The notes beneath the pieces are model-generated. The model had not been told where the DNA came from, did not search any database, and was given only the letters and a program-made list of their open reading frames with translations. Below are positions 61,733 through 64,000 of a DNA stretch of 64,000 bases, one piece after another. The position numbers were made by a program, and so were the translations under genes. Within the stretch, counting starts at the first letter, position 1; each line of letters begins with the position of its first letter. The stretch is from Cercospora beticola (taxonomy: Eukaryota; Ascomycota; Dothideomycetes; Mycosphaerellales; Mycosphaerellaceae), in NCBI RefSeq assembly GCF_033473495.1, contig NC_088943.1:848001-912000 (forward strand). The letters run 5' to 3'.

Positions 61733-61901
61733 GGCGAGAAATGCGATCGCGTGTCTATCGTAGCAGCGTTGTTGTCGCGTCGTCCCTCATATGGTGTTCG
61801 GCTTTACTTCGGGGTTCGCAGTCCATTCCCGCGTCCGCCGCATACCTTCATGGCCAGCATCGACGACACCCGCATACATCTACTCTAACATCGCAGTCAA
61901 C
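61733..61901. promoter_or_regulatory. Short bidirectional promoter of KIN28 and mS41
   Basis: 169 bases separate the two chosen start codons. An in-frame ATG at 61791 would leave only 58 bases, which makes the later ATG of mS41 more likely. No specific factor site is assigned. Confidence 0.5.
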
Positions 61902-62708
61902 ATGGCGCTCAAACGGCCTCTCACACTCCTCCAGCTGCCTTCATTATTACGATTGGCCTCAGCGCCAGCCACAACATGCAGGCAATGCCGCTCACTACAC
62001 GCCTTAAACAAACCACCTCCTCAAATTCCCAAACCGACACCATTCGTTCCTGACGTGTCCACATTTCTCACGCTCATCGGCCGCGGCATGTCCAAACATG
62101 AGTCCAAAATCCCATCATGGGAAGCTCTCTTCACACTATCCTCCGAGCAACTCAAAGAATCCGGCCTGGAACCCGCTCGCGCAAGAAGATATCTCCTCTG
62201 GTGGCGCGAGCGATTTCGACAAGGCATCTACGGCATGGGCGGTGATGTGAAACACGCGACGAAGGTTGGGGACAAGGTGGCCGCTGAGCTGAGGATAGTA
62301 GAAGTGCCCAAGCAGTTCAAGTCTGGGGAGGAGAAGTATGTGACGCCAGCAACTTTGTCGAGAAGTGAGGGCGTTGCGAAGGTGATTTCAAATACACCGC
62401 CGCAGGCTCTGAAGGCGCTAGAAGGTGAGGGGAGTCAGGAGAAGAGGAGTATCATGGATCGGTTGGCGCCTCCCCCGAAGGTTGGCAGGAAGGAGGTCAG
62501 TACGGTGAAGGGAACGAAGATTGTGAGGGCGAACACGATCGGCGGCACAGGGATTGAATATCTGAAGGGATATCAGGGAGTTGCTGTGCTGAAAGTCAAG
62601 GAAGGCCTATGGGAGCAGAAGAGAGGTCACAAGGTTGATGGTGGCGAGAGGCGGAGAGCAGAAGTGAGGGCGAAGAGAGCCGCTGCTGAGAGGAAGAATG
62701 CACGATAG
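61902..62708 (+). CDS. FYV4: Mitochondrial small ribosomal subunit protein mS41 (Fyv4, IGR motif), 268 residues
   Basis: I choose the ATG at 61902, because it starts a mitochondrial import signal (MALKRPLTLLQLPSLLRLASAP). The frame is open to an earlier ATG at 61791. The conserved IGR motif is present: PDVSTFLTLIGRGMSKHESK, then WEALFTLSSEQLKESGL and RRYLLWWRERFRQG, which is diagnostic of Fyv4/mS41. The C-terminal half is rich in Lys, Glu and Arg and is longer than the yeast protein, as is usual in filamentous fungi. The protein is part of the mitochondrial ribosome small subunit. It shares a promoter with KIN28. Confidence 0.9.
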   Translation: MALKRPLTLLQLPSLLRLASAPATTCRQCRSLHALNKPPPQIPKPTPFVPDVSTFLTLIGRGMSKHESKIPSWEALFTLSSEQLKESGLEPARARRYLLWWRERFRQGIYGMGGDVKHATKVGDKVAAELRIVEVPKQFKSGEEKYVTPATLSRSEGVAKVISNTPPQALKALEGEGSQEKRSIMDRLAPPPKVGRKEVSTVKGTKIVRANTIGGTGIEYLKGYQGVAVLKVKEGLWEQKRGHKVDGGERRRAEVRAKRAAAERKNAR

Positions 62709-63666
62709 AGGGGTTGGTGGCGGAAAATGCAACAAAACTGTGACAGCCGAGCCCAGCATGCTATAGGGAAGCAATGTACAGTACGCGCGGCATTGGGCCT
62801 GCGTGATTATCTCTCAGCCTCCTTACTTGGGATGGGGATGGTACAACTGAACTGATATCGAGGCGACAGGCAGGCGCAACAGAACGCTTGAGCTGAACGT
62901 TCTTGTCTAGGCACGTACGGCGACGGACCTGCCACTGCACCTTTCTCTGATCCAGCGCACCTTCGCCACTACTTGAAGCCATTTCATGCTTCCCCCAACC
63001 ACGAACACTCGCAACATCTCTCCGCATCATTTATCTTCATTAAGCAGCTCGACCCAGAGGCACCAGACACAGCGACCCGCAAAGATCTCAGCGCCTCCTC
63101 TCACAGAAGCATCTATTTTCGGAAGCACAACTCTGGCTCGAATATTGGCGCTGGGGCGAGAGGCTGATGGAAACGAAGCTTGGGACATGAGAATTGGAGC
63201 ATACAGCGCAATGGAGCTGCCATGATACAGTCGTTATTTTGAAGCGACTGGGCAATCCATCTCTTGGCGGTATTCGTATCGTGCATTTGTGGGTGGCAGG
63301 CAAGGTGTGCATTGAATGAAGAGCGACCGCTTTGGTATGACGGGATTGCTCTGAGTTGGACTGACCGAGCGAGGAATATACATTTGTTTCTTCTGCGCTA
63401 CGTGATGAGTGTCTCCCAACTTGTCCACGTGTGGTGACCGGCGCATAGGAGTGAATTTACAAAGACATTCACTTACCCGATGCCATTTTCTGACCTTCTT
63501 CCACTGAGAAAAGCCCCGCACACTCATTATGGTCGCACTTACACCCGATACAAGAACATATTTCTCGAGCCACTTCCCAACCTTGTGCAGTCATCCAAGA
63601 CACAACACTCTCAAGAGGTTTGAACCGAGTCAAGCTCAAGGACTGCCACAAAAAGCATCAGCCAAG
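62709..63666. other. Intergenic DNA before the RING-finger gene
   Basis: About 960 bases. No gene, RNA or repeat recognised. Confidence 0.45.
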
Positions 63667-64000
63667 ATGTTCGGACACGCTTCAATCGTCTCCATCTTTC
63701 TGGCCATGTTCCTCGACTTCCCACTGATCCCAGCAAGCAGTACCAAGACTGAAGACTGCCTGGCATTGATCTGCCGTGTCCTTGGTTCAGTCCGTCATCT
63801 CTGTTTCTTCATCCCACTGGTCAGTCACGTTTGGGCCTTCTACCGTGCGCTCGAGTCCGTGAGAGCTCGAAAGCGACTCGAGCCAGACAAACACTTCACT
63901 TCAACATTTCGGCTCGTTTTGAAAAGCAGCCTGGATGCGGAAGAGGAATGTCCTATTTGCAAGGCAAAGTTTCTCGATCCGGGGGAAAAGCTTACTCCGC
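63667..64000 (+). CDS. RING-finger protein, 3' truncated by the window edge
   Basis: The frame is open from ATG 63667 to the end of the window, 111 residues visible. The N-terminus has one hydrophobic stretch (ASIVSIFLAMFLDFPLIPAS, residues 5-24) and a second (HLCFFIPLVSHVWAFY, about 50-65). They may be a signal anchor and a membrane segment. Near the end, EECPICKAKFLDP begins a RING zinc-binding domain (C-x-x-C of the first pair), and the rest lies beyond the window. A RING next to membrane helices suggests a membrane-bound ubiquitin ligase. The subtype cannot be told from this piece. No intron has to be assumed in the visible part. Confidence 0.7.
   Translation, partial: MFGHASIVSIFLAMFLDFPLIPASSTKTEDCLALICRVLGSVRHLCFFIPLVSHVWAFYRALESVRARKRLEPDKHFTSTFRLVLKSSLDAEEECPICKAKFLDPGEKLTP

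Noticed and set aside
1..64000. tRNA, rRNA, CRISPR, bacterial operon or prophage features
   Set aside because: I looked for T-loop motifs with plausible stems, regularly spaced direct repeats with unique spacers, and bacterial ribosome-binding sites. None was convincing, and the genome is clearly fungal.

Overview
The window is a piece of nuclear genome from a filamentous ascomycete (Pezizomycotina; the mix of genes fits a Dothideomycete, but that placement is an inference). The evidence is short GT-AG introns of about 50-75 bases, fungal-type proteins (TFIIH kinase Kin28, chaperonin subunit CCT2, an Sfk1-like protein, mS41, UMP kinase Ura6), small cysteine-rich secreted proteins, and a transposon remnant that looks mutated by RIP. 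No operons, rRNA genes, tRNA genes or CRISPR arrays were recognised.

Layout. 0-3.9 kb: the 3' end of a membrane-protein gene, a CpG-free transposon relic between 15-base direct repeats, and a C2H2 zinc-finger gene. 3.9-7 kb: non-coding DNA with a long degenerate inverted repeat. 7-11.2 kb: a divergent pair, a sugar transporter and an intracellular GH32 invertase, that together would import and hydrolyse sucrose-type sugars. 11.7-13 kb: two convergent genes of unknown role. 14.2-17.9 kb: three secreted-protein genes, namely an M35-like (aspzincin) protease and two cysteine-rich proteins that share a C-x-GCAL motif. 18.6-26.6 kb: housekeeping genes, including a membrane-anchor reading frame that is in frame with URA6 and separated from it by one stop codon, a vacuolar-type amino-acid transporter, and CCT2 with a start-codon-only first coding exon and a GC-AG intron.

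27.8-33.0 kb: three tandem genes on one strand that share a domain of about 80-90 residues, in four copies, which I do not recognise. One of the proteins also carries two SUMO-interacting motifs and a C-terminal PCNA-binding (PIP-like) motif. This is the best candidate here for something undescribed. 33-47 kb: a relic on the minus strand, a secreted cysteine- and tryptophan-rich protein, a four-helix membrane protein, an Sfk1/DRAM-type protein, a secreted HAD phosphatase that strongly resembles bacterial phosphorylcholine phosphatase, and a large WW plus PhoD-like protein.

47-60.5 kb: a gene-poor island with an OTU-like reading frame, a kinase relic, a 2.8 kb array of 96-base repeats interrupted by a coding-looking insert, one coiled-coil gene with a roughly 160-base minisatellite just upstream, and a second degenerate array (55.5-58 kb). 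60.5-64 kb: ordinary genes resume, with KIN28 and mS41 divergent from one short promoter and the 5' part of a RING-finger gene running off the end.

All calls come from reading the sequence and from remembered family motifs. No database search was run. Exon boundaries were set by hand from splice sites and frame.
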